Shown in pieces: positions 16,766 through 24,583 of a stretch of 64,000 bases of DNA; the first letter of the stretch is position 1, and each line of letters begins with the position of its first letter. The translations under genes were made by a program, and so were the position numbers. The notes below the pieces were generated by a model, which was not told where the DNA came from, searched no databases, and saw only the letters and a list, made by a program, of their open reading frames with translations. Origin of the DNA: JAICMB01 sp963838885 (GTDB lineage Bacteria > Acidobacteriota > Terriglobia > Bryobacterales > Bryobacteraceae); NCBI GenBank assembly GCA_963838885.1, contig CAWITB010000015.1, positions 62,001 to 126,000 on the forward strand, given 5' to 3'.

Positions 16766-18442
16766 ATGAAGATCAAGATCGCGACAACGCTTATTGTGGT
16801 CGCCGCAGCGCCATTTCTCTATGCCGGCGGTAAGATCGCTCCGGATGTTCCGACCTCCACGCCTTCAGGAATCGTTGACGTCATTGTCCAGTTCAAGCAG
16901 CCACCGACAAAAAACGATCTGAAGGAATTTGGCCCATACGGCCAGATCAAGAAACAGTTCACGTCCGTGCGCGCGATACACGTTAGCGTGCCAGTGTCGG
17001 CGCTGCCGGTATTGCAACAGCTTTCAAACGTTGCATATATCACGCCGAACCGCACGAATCAAAGTACGCTCGACGTGACGACGGGAACGGTCAGCGCCAA
17101 TCTGGCGTGGTCGTATGGATACGACGGAACCGGCGTCGGCGTGGCGGTCATTGACAGCGGCGTTTCGCCGCACGACGACCTGACGGACGCGAACTTCAAC
17201 TCCCGGATCGCTTACAGCGAGAGCTTCATCTCCGGCGTAACGGACGCGACCGACGCCTACGGACACGGCACGCATGTCGCGGGCATTATTGCGGCGAGCG
17301 GACGGGACTCGACAGGCGTCGGCTTTACGCGTACTTTCAAGGGTGTTGCTCCCAACGCGAATATCATCGATCTTCGGGTTTTGGATGCGAACGGGTCGGG
17401 TCAGGACGCCGATGTCATTTCAGCGATCGACCGCGCCATTCAACTCCAGAGCACTTACAACATCCGCGTGATCAATCTGTCGCTGGGGCGGCCGGTGTAC
17501 GAGAGCTATCAACTCGATCCACTATGCCAGGCCGTGGAAGCGGCGTGGAAGTCGGGCATCGTCGTGGTTGTCGCGGCCGGCAATTACGGACGCGATAATT
17601 CACATTGGACAAAGGGCTACGGGACAATCGCCTCGCCGGGCAGCGATCCCTACGTAATCACCGTGGGCGCGACCAATGCAAAGGGCACGACCTCGATGGC
17701 GGACGACGCCATTGCCACTTATAGCTCGAAGGGGCCAACGCTGATCGATCATGTTGTGAAGCCCGACATCGTGGCTCCGGGCAATAATGTGGTCTCCCTG
17801 CTCGCCTCGCCCACCTGTACATTGGCGATGACGTTGCCGCGGACGCAGATCAACAGCAGCGCGTATGAAACGCTTGGCACTAGCAAAAAGTCGGGCACGT
17901 ACTTCGCACTGAGCGGAACGAGCATGGCGACCCCGGTCGTCTCCGGCGCCGCGGCGTTACTGATTCAAAAGCAGCCCTCGTTAACACCGGACCAGATCAA
18001 GGCCAGGCTCATGAAGACGGCCACGAAAATTCTTCCGCCGTATATGAGCGGGACCGATATCGCGTCCGGCGTGACGTACATGGCACAGGCCGACATTTTC
18101 ACGGTTGGCGCCGGTTACCTGGACATCCTGGCAGCGCTCCAGAATACCGATGTTGTTACGCTTCCGGCGATGTCACCTTCCGCTACGGTCGACTCGACGA
18201 CGCATAAGGTCACGCTCGTTCGCAACTTCTCGGTAGTCTGGGGTGACAGTGTCGTTTGGGGAGACGTGGCCGTATTTAGCAGAGTGGTTTTCAACGGATC
18301 TCTTAACGGCTTGTCGGTGATCTGGGGCGACTCGGTCGTGTGGGGCGACACCACTGCCACGGGATATTCCGTGATCTGGGGCGACACGGTCAGCGGCCAA
18401 ACAAACCTGCAGGCCGCCAGCGACGATGACGGAGATCAGTAG
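16766..18442 (+). CDS. S8 subtilisin-like serine protease with C-terminal WGD repeats
   Basis: A 558-residue secreted protease. The ATG at 16766 starts a signal peptide (MKIKIATTLIVVAAAPFLYA). An inhibitor-I9-like propeptide follows (VDVIVQFKQPPTKNDLKEFG to NVAYITPN). The catalytic triad is complete: Asp130 in VAVIDSGVSPHDDL, His167 in GHGTHVAGI, Ser386 in SGTSMATPVVSGAA; the oxyanion Asn lies in VVAAGNYGRD. The last 70 residues carry five WGD tripeptides (Trp 492, 498, 520, 526, 538) in the pattern (S/V)V(V/I)WGD. Such tails occur in acidobacterial subtilases as I recall them, with no known role. A membrane protein follows 39 bases downstream. Confidence 0.92.
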   Translation: MKIKIATTLIVVAAAPFLYAGGKIAPDVPTSTPSGIVDVIVQFKQPPTKNDLKEFGPYGQIKKQFTSVRAIHVSVPVSALPVLQQLSNVAYITPNRTNQSTLDVTTGTVSANLAWSYGYDGTGVGVAVIDSGVSPHDDLTDANFNSRIAYSESFISGVTDATDAYGHGTHVAGIIAASGRDSTGVGFTRTFKGVAPNANIIDLRVLDANGSGQDADVISAIDRAIQLQSTYNIRVINLSLGRPVYESYQLDPLCQAVEAAWKSGIVVVVAAGNYGRDNSHWTKGYGTIASPGSDPYVITVGATNAKGTTSMADDAIATYSSKGPTLIDHVVKPDIVAPGNNVVSLLASPTCTLAMTLPRTQINSSAYETLGTSKKSGTYFALSGTSMATPVVSGAAALLIQKQPSLTPDQIKARLMKTATKILPPYMSGTDIASGVTYMAQADIFTVGAGYLDILAALQNTDVVTLPAMSPSATVDSTTHKVTLVRNFSVVWGDSVVWGDVAVFSRVVFNGSLNGLSVIWGDSVVWGDTTATGYSVIWGDTVSGQTNLQAASDDDGDQ

Positions 18443-18481
18443 GCTAGGAAGACGGTTTTTTCTATTGGGGAGAAACGACCA

Positions 18482-19180
18482 ATGCCAAAAACGGCCAAAA
18501 TTTACGTTTATTCCGTCGTGCTGCTCGGTCTAACGCTGCTAGCCTGCTGCCTCGCTTTGGACTGGACCATATCGGACCCCTTGCGGTTCGCCGTCTATTT
18601 CGCCGCAGCCTCTCTCGCTTCGATGCTGAAGATCAAGCTGCCGGGATTACAAGGCACGATTTCTCTGAACTTCGTGACCTTTCTGGTAGCCATGGGCCAG
18701 CTTTCGCTGCAGGAAACGCTCGTGACGGCCGCCGCCGCCACGCTAATCCAGTGCCTGTGGAGAGCCCGGACGCGGCCACGAGTGATCCAGATCCTGTTCA
18801 ATATTGCGGCTCTCAATGTCAGCATTTTCGTCGCCTACGAAGTTCCGCGCTTGATTACGAAGGATGCAGTGCAAATTGCTCCGCTCGGCTTGGCGGCATT
18901 CTTATTCTTCGTGTTCAATACGGGCCTGGTCAGTCTTGTGCTGTCGCTGATTTCACACGAGGGAATCGCCACTGTTTGGCGGCGGTGCCACGGTGCGGTG
19001 TTTCCGTATTACCTGATCGGAGCTGCGTTTGCGTGTGCGATCAACGCTTCCAATCGCAGCTCCGGCTGGCGAGTCTCGATGGCGCTGCTTCCGATGATGT
19101 ACCTCGTTTATGCGTACTACCGCGAACACTTATCCAGCGCGGCCCGTATCCAGCAGGAGGCCGGTTATGCAGCGCACTGA
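18482..19180 (+). CDS. Multi-pass membrane protein resembling a sensor input domain
   Basis: A 232-residue protein with about six hydrophobic segments (IYVYSVVLLGLTLLACCLAL, FAVYFAAASLASMLKI, FNIAALNVSIFVAYEVP, LAAFLFFVFNTGLVSLVLSL, VFPYYLIGAAFACAINAS, MALLPMMYLVYAYYREHL) and a short cytoplasmic tail. Its architecture resembles the membrane input domain that acidobacteria place before GGDEF or HD-GYP output domains. The chain ends at AARIQQEAGYAAH, just where an output domain would begin, so it is either a stand-alone version or a truncated sensor. It is probably co-transcribed with the subtilase. Confidence 0.65.
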   Translation: MPKTAKIYVYSVVLLGLTLLACCLALDWTISDPLRFAVYFAAASLASMLKIKLPGLQGTISLNFVTFLVAMGQLSLQETLVTAAAATLIQCLWRARTRPRVIQILFNIAALNVSIFVAYEVPRLITKDAVQIAPLGLAAFLFFVFNTGLVSLVLSLISHEGIATVWRRCHGAVFPYYLIGAAFACAINASNRSSGWRVSMALLPMMYLVYAYYREHLSSAARIQQEAGYAAH

Positions 19181-19382
19181 GCAAGAGAGCGGTTCTCCAC
19201 ACTCGGGTCCCCAAGTGGCTTCTCGAAAAGCGATGATCCCGTTAAGGAGGTGCGATGCAAACGCTCCTTTGAAACGGGCACGATCTGAGCGTGAAGTCCC
19301 GAAATGCTTTAACCTGCCGGTCCGAACTCGAAGCCGCAGAGCTTCGGGCAAAACACCCCGGTTGAGCAGGGCCAAAGCGGAT

Positions 19383-19406
19383 GTAGACGATTTTGTAGCT
19401 GTGGCG
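19383..19406 (+). repeat. 24-bp recurrent motif, copy A
   Basis: GTAGACGATTTTGTAGCTGT plus GGCG. Copies B (19604-19627) and C (23553-23576) differ at two or three positions. Copy A lies 122 bases before the first tRNA-Pro fragment, and copy C lies 124 bases before the second. Each copy can be read as (V/A)(D/N)(D/E)FVAVA, so it may be the relic of a coding segment next to an attachment site. Confidence 0.6.
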
Positions 19407-19504
19407 GGCACTCCGGTTCCATACTCCTCAACATCGTTCAATATCGGCGTGCTAAATAATTGAAAAGTAAATACTTAATAATATGGAGCTTTGGCGAGAG
19501 ACTG

Positions 19505-19556
19505 CATCGGTTTGGGGTGCAAGAGGTCCCGGGTTCAAATCCCGGCGGCCCGACCA
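19505..19556 (+). repeat. tRNA-Pro 3'-end fragment, left copy (attachment-site-like)
   Basis: Fifty-two bases ending CCCGACCA are identical to 23677-23728. They contain an anticodon-loop-like TTGGGGT, the half-stem GCAAG, the extra loop, a perfect T-arm (CCGGG TTCAAAT CCCGG) and the acceptor half CGGCCCG-A-CCA. G72, A73 and the loop point to tRNA-Pro (GGG). The 5' half (acceptor CGGGCCG, D-arm) is absent, and the upstream bases do not pair with GCAAG, so this is a fragment such as integration at a tRNA 3' end leaves behind. Confidence 0.7.
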
Positions 19557-19603
19557 GCCTTTTTTCAGTTATACCCATTTCCAGGCTGAGGCCCAAAGTG
19601 CCT

Positions 19604-19627
19604 GTAAATGATTTTGTAGCTGTGGCG
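19604..19627 (+). repeat. 24-bp recurrent motif, copy B
   Basis: GTAAATGATTTTGTAGCTGT plus GGCG, beginning 48 bases after the left tRNA-Pro fragment. Unlike copies A and C it is not followed by a tRNA fragment. The stretch 19628-20100 after it holds no supportable gene. Confidence 0.55.
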
Positions 19628-20100
19628 TTCCCCCAAGCTCAACAGCTACCAACACTGAAGGGCGGAGCTCTCAGACTTACCCCGCGCTACCAGCGGTGTT
19701 GAGACGCGGGATTTCCGTTTCGCGATGCCGACCACGAGGCTAATTGCTGGGCCGAAGGGAACTGGTTCATGTCCACGCCGACCTCGGCCCGCCGGGTTGC
19801 AAGCCGCCACCCGATCCACGGCGGGGATGGTGGTTGCCGGGACTTCGTGGCGAGGATCAGGAATGAGACGAACGGACGCGATCAAGCTTTTCACCTGAAG
19901 TCATTGCGTGGCTCAACTTGCCCCCAAGCTTCAATCGGGAAGGTTAGGAGGAGGGTATCCCTTACTTTTTGTCGTCGCCGCAAGCGGCGCGTTCGCTTTG
20001 CTTCCGGCCAAAATCTTCAAACGAGCGTAATTGGACACGCCCGGTTTGTTGAATCTCGGCCCGTACTGTGCTGTCGGTCAATTCGCGCAGCTGCTCGTCG

Positions 20101-20799
20101 TCATGTGTTTGAAGAGGCTTCGATTCCGGGCGCTCCTCTTCCCGCCTTTCGTTGGTTTGGCGATTGGGATATCTGTGATCGTGAGAATGTCAGGGGAAAC
20201 GGAGCGTGACGCATTACAGCAAGAGGATGACCAATCGGCGCTCCGCCCTCGCTGAACCCGACCGCCTCCACCGAATGTTTTGGTGAAAACCATTGTCTTA
20301 TTACCGGGACATTTCTCCGGGGCCGTTTTTTTTGGCCTATCCACATGATGCTCAAGCGAAGGCAGGGATCTAGCAGGAGGGATCGATTGCTTCGTCCGCG
20401 TAACGGCATGCCGGAGCACGGGTGCTCAGGGAACATATCGGCAAACGAACGGTGAAGATATTTCCATGCTAGAGTCTTGGTCGCAAAATCGTCACCGCCA
20501 TCGAGCAGCGGGCCTCGATGACGTGCGCCGAATTGACCATTCCCGAGAACCTCCACCCAGTTATAGATCAGGCCGTCTTCGGTCGCGTGAACTTCCGGTC
20601 GTGCGTGGCGCAATAAATCCATTAACGCCAAGTAATGGCGCTCCAGTGACGTGACGTTCTTCGCGCATTCCACACAAGCGAGTAGATGCCCTTCTACGTC
20701 ATCCTCGACGCGCCTTGCCAGGCGCCTTAGCGAATAGAACTCGAGCGTAGCGAGGCTGGGGTGAGTATTGATCAAATTCTTGTTCACCATAATGAGCAA
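20101..20799 (-). CDS. Zinc-finger (zf-HC2-like) protein with degenerate C-terminus
   Basis: The first ~75 residues form an anti-sigma-type zinc finger: THPSLATLEFYSLRRLARRV, EDDVEGHLLACVECAKN, that is H-x3-C-x2-C with an upstream His. A second part (VHATEDGLIYNWVEVLGNGQ, ARHRGPLLDGGDDF, YLHRSFADMFPEH) looks like a conserved acidobacterial module that normally ends soon after FPEHxC. Beyond about residue 155 the sequence turns into Arg/Ser/Pro-rich reading, suggesting a lost stop or frameshift near 20335. In related proteins this finger binds sigma factors; no sigma gene is nearby. Confidence 0.55.
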   Translation of the reverse strand: MLIMVNKNLINTHPSLATLEFYSLRRLARRVEDDVEGHLLACVECAKNVTSLERHYLALMDLLRHARPEVHATEDGLIYNWVEVLGNGQFGARHRGPLLDGGDDFATKTLAWKYLHRSFADMFPEHPCSGMPLRGRSNRSLLLDPCLRLSIMWIGQKKRPRRNVPVIRQWFSPKHSVEAVGFSEGGAPIGHPLAVMRHAPFPLTFSRSQISQSPNQRKAGRGAPGIEASSNT

Positions 20800-20898
20800 T
20801 GCATAACCGGTCGTACATGCGCCATCAACGCCGCTCGGACCGCTACTTCGGGACTTTACAGGCCCTCAAAGAGCGGGGCCTGTGCCGCTGCACCGTTT

Positions 20899-21550
20899 CT
20901 AGTCGTGCAGCACCACGTTAAGGAGCGAGCTGTGGACTTCGAGGGTGCCGTTGTATTCAATAAACCCCAGTTTGCGGAATTTGTTCATGAAGAAGCTGAC
21001 TCTCGAACGGGTAGTGCCGATCATATCGGCCAGCGTCTCCTGGCTTATTTTCGGTATGACCTTCTCGGGCTTACCCTCTTTCCCGAAATTGCTAGCAGCA
21101 GCAGCGCTCGCGCGAGTCTTTTCTCGCTGGAGTTGAAGAGCTGGTCTATCAAATCCTCTTCAATCCGAATTGTGCGAGTAAGCATGTATGACAGCATCAG
21201 TTCCGAAAAAGCGGGCTCCTGGTGCAGCACTTCGATTACAGTGGCTCTCTCCAGCCGCATGATCGAACAGGCTAACATTGCGGTTGCGGTTGCCATGCGG
21301 AGTTGTTGCCCCGCTAAACATCCTTCACCAAAGAAGTCGCCGGCGGTCAACAGGCGATCACTGCTTCCTTGCCCGCCTTCGATACAACCGTTAACTTGAT
21401 CTTACCTTTTTGGATGTAAAAAATCGAACTCGCCGGATCGCCTTGCGCGAAGATGATCTTGCCCCCATCAACAGCCGTGACCGTCTTCCCTATGCCGGCC
21501 TCTTCGAGAAACCTCGCGGGCCGGAATCCTGGATTCTTCTTTGCCGTCAT
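20899..21550 (-). pseudogene. Crp/Fnr-family regulator with two frameshifts
   Basis: Three minus-strand pieces line up as one ~225-residue protein. The first has NPGFRPARFLEEAG, KIIFAQGDPASSIFYIQKGK and IKLTVVSKAGKEA (cNMP-binding half). The second (from 21350) has GDFFGEGCLAGQQLRMATAT, IRIEEDLIDQLFNSSEKRLA. The third has KPEKVIPKISQETLADMIGT, TRSRVSFFMNKFRKLGFIEY and EVHSSLLNVVLHD, the winged-helix DNA-binding half, ending with TAG at 20899. Single-base shifts near 21348 and 21085 separate them. Sequence errors in an assembly could mimic this, but the surroundings are also damaged. Confidence 0.8.
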
Positions 21551-21685
21551 GAGCCTCACGCAGCCGAATGGCTCAAACAAACCATTGGCGCCTCTCGTCT
21601 AAGGATAGCTCTGCCAGGACCGGCATCAATAGTCACGGGCGGGCGGTTTTCTCCGATGCGGTAGCAAAGGTGGGTCCGCGAGAGT

Positions 21686-21919
21686 TCATGCAATAAATGC
21701 TTGCGCTAGCGGACGAAGGCGGCTCGGGGGTCGAGAAGCACCCTCCGCCAACTCCCGTAAGCCTTCGATCAAGGCTTTCACATTCTGAAGCTGTTCTCGG
21801 CACAACGGGCAATTGCGGAAATGCGCCGCAAACTTCGGAGCCTCAGCCGGCAATCGGCCTAGCAGGAATAAATCCAGATCGTCTTCAGAGGGGTGCAACG
21901 CGGGATTGTTGGCGCGCAT
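21686..21919 (-). CDS. Small zinc-finger protein (anti-sigma-like)
   Basis: Seventy-seven residues from the ATG at 21919. HPSEDDLDLFLLGRLPAEAP, then KFAAHFRNCPLCREQLQNVK, is a zf-HC2-type finger (H-x3-C-x2-C) with the usual acidic N-terminal helix. A longer frame begins at 22030, but the finger starts naturally at MRANNPALHPS. There is no transmembrane segment, so it would act in the cytoplasm. It is the second such mini-protein within 1.5 kb; the Crp/Fnr remnant lies 136 bases away on the same strand. Confidence 0.6.
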   Translation of the reverse strand: MRANNPALHPSEDDLDLFLLGRLPAEAPKFAAHFRNCPLCREQLQNVKALIEGLRELAEGASRPPSRLRPLAQAFIA

Positions 21920-22097
21920 CGAGGTACTTTCAAGAACATACGTGCCGCCACGGCGGTTGCCGTATTGCTTTGCTTTATGCCCCCAAGGATCCGGATTTTG
22001 GGGCACCAGCTGGCCAAAGAGTCTATCCACTCAGTAAGAATAAAAGGTGCCTAGGCCAGTATCTGTTCAAAATTGACCACTGTTAATGAAAATTAAC

Positions 22098-22328
22098 TTA
22101 CAATTTCGTTGATGCCTCCGGATGCCGGCCCGAGCGGTGTAGCGCGTTTGGGCTCACTTTACTCCGTTGGTCCAAAATTTCGGTTGTGATGAATTCCTCC
22201 GCAACCTCCTTGTCTTTGAACACGCCAGCGATACCGGCATTGCGCTCCCGCGCGATGTCAAATACGTCACGATGCCGACATTCGCAGACTTGGAGGATTC
22301 CATCCTTTAGAAGCACGACAAAACACAT
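22098..22328 (-). CDS. Small hypothetical protein, 76 aa
   Basis: From the ATG at 22328 it reads MCFVVLLKDGILQVCECRHR then DVFDIARERNAGIAGVFKDK. The strand-helix pattern is that of a small soluble domain with three Cys and one His (CECRH). I do not recognise a family. Same direction as its neighbours. Confidence 0.4.
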   Translation of the reverse strand: MCFVVLLKDGILQVCECRHRDVFDIARERNAGIAGVFKDKEVAEEFITTEILDQRSKVSPNALHRSGRHPEASTKL

Positions 22329-22518
22329 TTTACCACCCGCGTTCGTATGGAGACGCAAACACTGGGGCAATTTCCACAAACGCCGACCAAATTATTAAAC
22401 AATAATATTTCAAAGAAATGTCTCGGTGTTACAGGCGCGGGTCAACAATCCCTCGCCAGCGTTTCTGTTCCGAAGCGGCGGCGTCGGCTGCTTCTTCAAG
22501 GCCGAATTACGTGCATTC

Positions 22519-22854
22519 TCACTTTGCGAACGCGCCCCTCAGCTTAGAAATGAGGTCTTCAAGCTGATCGGTACGCGCCTGAATTTTTTTTCGTTCGCAG
22601 ACATCTTCCACTCGACTTACGAAGCGGCGGGCGGCATCCACAGAGCCACGCATTTTATAGATCAACTGATAACAGCCCACCTTGGTGCGGGATAGCTGAG
22701 CTGTCTGCCCGCGTCTAAACGCGAGATCCAGGTTCGTGTTCAAAACATCGATTACGGTATGTTGCAAGCGTTCTTTTTGCTTTTGCAATTCCAACACAAG
22801 TCCCCTTTCCAGACCGTCCAGCCAAATTACGGTGACGACGATTCGCGACAACAT
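22519..22854 (-). CDS. Hypothetical alpha-helical protein, 111 aa
   Basis: An N-terminal hydrophobic stretch (MLSRIVVTVIWLDGLERGLV) is followed by helical, charged sequence (ELQKQKERLQHTVIDVLNT) and, at the C-terminus, AARRFVSRVEDVCERKKIQA with QLEDLISKLR, suggesting a coiled coil. No family is recognised. The start is uncertain. Confidence 0.35.
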   Translation of the reverse strand: MLSRIVVTVIWLDGLERGLVLELQKQKERLQHTVIDVLNTNLDLAFRRGQTAQLSRTKVGCYQLIYKMRGSVDAARRFVSRVEDVCERKKIQARTDQLEDLISKLRGAFAK

Positions 22855-23020
22855 CGCGCGCCCAGAATTTCCAAGATTGTAGAGAATTGCTGGCTTCCAG
22901 CACTGGGGATATTAACTTTCCTGACTCTCTCTACAGCCGCCCCTCGCGCTTTGCCCCCTGGCGTCGCGCCGCGGTTGCTTTTTAAAGGCGTGTAACGCGG
23001 CAGCGGTTCACCGCAAGCGC

Positions 23021-23257
23021 TTATGCGGTATGTGCCGTTCGGATCAGCGTCCCGCGTTCACGAAGATCGACGGTGAACATCATCACGGTCTTCTCGTCCC
23101 ACACAACGTCTACCATTCGTAGCCCATCAAGAGGGCCGTCTGTGATGGTGACGGTCGCCCCGGCGGGGACCATGATAGGAGTACGCCGAGCGCCTTCCTG
23201 CTCGGAGTGGATTGACAATATGGCTGTGTTCAGCCGGTATGTTTCTCGAATTCCCAT
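23021..23257 (-). CDS. Conserved small protein, 78 aa
   Basis: MGIRETYRLNTAILSIHSEQ, then TPIMVPAGATVTITDGPLDG and LRMVDVVWDEKTVMMFTVDL. The compact beta-strand pattern (two PxGxTV and V.W(D/E).K.V turns) is one I associate with short acidobacterial proteins of unknown function. The frame has good codon use and an ATG start. Confidence 0.55.
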   Translation of the reverse strand: MGIRETYRLNTAILSIHSEQEGARRTPIMVPAGATVTITDGPLDGLRMVDVVWDEKTVMMFTVDLRERGTLIRTAHTA

Positions 23258-23552
23258 GGGGCGCTCTTTTCTACCAAGGCATATAAGAGAGAGCGTCCTG
23301 CGCTGTCGATGCGGCGGGGACCCTTATTGAGCTGGTAACACAGGTTAGCAGCTTTGCAACATAAAAGCAAGAATTGTCTTAAAAATGGGTTAAATGGGCG
23401 CACAAAATGAGAGTGACGCCCAGCCGATGCCGAGATCCGTTTTCTTGTTTCGAGTCTGAAGAGCTGATCGCCCTTGCCGAGGATCTGCATCTGCGCGGAC
23501 ACGAAGCGGGCGAAGCCGCTCGGAGCAGCTAGGGGAAAAGGGCCGACCCACT

Positions 23553-23576
23553 GTAGATGAGTTTGTAGCTGTGGCG
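23553..23576 (+). repeat. 24-bp recurrent motif, copy C
   Basis: GTAGATGAGTTTGTAGCTGT plus GGCG, 124 bases before the right tRNA-Pro fragment, repeating the arrangement of copy A. Confidence 0.6.
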
Positions 23577-23676
23577 AGCACTCTGCCGCAAACAAGGCTT
23601 AACAGCCTTCAATAAGCTCTCCGCAAGTCATTTAAAGATAAGTAGGTGAAAATAGGCGCACTTAGCAGATCGGCCA

Positions 23677-23728
23677 CATCGGTTTGGGGTGCAAGAGGTC
23701 CCGGGTTCAAATCCCGGCGGCCCGACCA
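23677..23728 (+). repeat. tRNA-Pro 3'-end fragment, right copy
   Basis: Identical over 52 bases to 19505-19556, including the leading CATCGG that does not belong to a normal tRNA anticodon stem. The bases on either side differ between the copies. The distance between the copies is 4,172 bases. Confidence 0.7.
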
Positions 23729-23797
23729 ATAATTTCCCAGAATCGCTGTGACAGGCGCTGTCGGCGTTGCCGATGAAGCGACCCGCTGGAGAGTGCG

Positions 23798-24583
23798 TTA
23801 GCGCGGTGGCAGCGGCGCAGCGGTGGATCCTCCAGCGCCCGCGTAGGATTCGCGCACCCTGATGACTTTTGACCCGCTGAACGTCACGAACGTGATGATG
23901 CCGGGCGGTTCGCCATAGATCCAGTCTTCGGTTTCGACGCCGTCCTTGACGTCGCGTTCCTTCAGACGCGGGCGCCCCACGGCGAGTAGCACCTGATCGC
24001 GATCCATGCCCTCGATCACCTTCTTGTTCTTGATCGCTTCCTTGACTGGGGCGGGAAGGGTTTCGGCATAGGTCTCCGCGGCGCTGTGCTTATCGAAATC
24101 CAGGATTGGCGCCAGCATTTTTTTTAGCTCCGCGGCTTTGAGCGGCGGCACGTGTTTTTCGAAAACGAGCGCCATGGTGGTTCCGCTAGGCGCGTTTGAG
24201 TTCTGGTTGGTATTCACCGGCGCCATGCCTCCGCCCATGCCGACCTGCACGTGGTCGTACCAGTGGCTCTTGCCCTTCATCCCGTTGTTGATCTCCAGAA
24301 CGATGCGGTCGCTTTCGATCCCGACTTTCGTGATCTGCACGAGGTCGCCGACGCGCGCGGCGGGGCCGAATTCGCGGCCCGCATCCTGCCATTTCTCCTT
24401 GTCCCAAGTGCCGTTGGCATTGAAATCGAGCGGCTTGTGGGAGCGCGGCAGATACGCTTTCACAGTCGCGTATTCGGCCATCAGCCCGCGCAGGATCTCA
24501 ATCTTATCGTCGTCGGTCAGCTTCTGGGCGGAAGCGGGCAAAGGAGTCAGCGATAGAAGAGCGATTACCGCAAAACACTTCAT
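23798..24583 (-). CDS. Secreted hypothetical protein with C-terminal SmpA/OmlA-like segment
   Basis: From the ATG at 24583 the 261-residue protein has a signal peptide (MKCFAVIALLSLTPLPASAQ), a helical part (DDDKIEILRGLMAEYATVKA), a beta domain (ARVGDLVQITKVGIESDRIV) and a C-terminal module KKVIEGMDRDQVLLAVGRPR followed by WIYGEPPGIITFVTFSGSKV. The last part resembles small lipoproteins of the SmpA/OmlA class, whose GMxxxQVxxxxGxP motif is distinctive. The ATG overlaps the stop of the CPBP gene upstream by four bases, so translation is probably coupled. Confidence 0.7.
   Translation of the reverse strand: MKCFAVIALLSLTPLPASAQKLTDDDKIEILRGLMAEYATVKAYLPRSHKPLDFNANGTWDKEKWQDAGREFGPAARVGDLVQITKVGIESDRIVLEINNGMKGKSHWYDHVQVGMGGGMAPVNTNQNSNAPSGTTMALVFEKHVPPLKAAELKKMLAPILDFDKHSAAETYAETLPAPVKEAIKNKKVIEGMDRDQVLLAVGRPRLKERDVKDGVETEDWIYGEPPGIITFVTFSGSKVIRVRESYAGAGGSTAAPLPPR

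Larger units (their letters stand above)
23258..23797. other. Intergenic stretch with repeat copy C and the right tRNA fragment
   Basis: No gene is supported. The stretch holds the 24-bp motif copy C and the second tRNA-Pro 3' fragment, plus an AT-rich part (23360-23400 and 23625-23660). Confidence 0.5.

Noticed and set aside
18482..19180. Complete diguanylate cyclase or HD-GYP sensor
   Set aside because: Only the membrane part is present; no GGDEF, EAL or HD motif occurs in any frame downstream.
19505..23728. Intact tRNA-Pro genes at the two 52-bp repeats
   Set aside because: The upstream bases cannot form the acceptor stem with CGGCCCG or the anticodon stem with GCAAG; only the 3' half is present.
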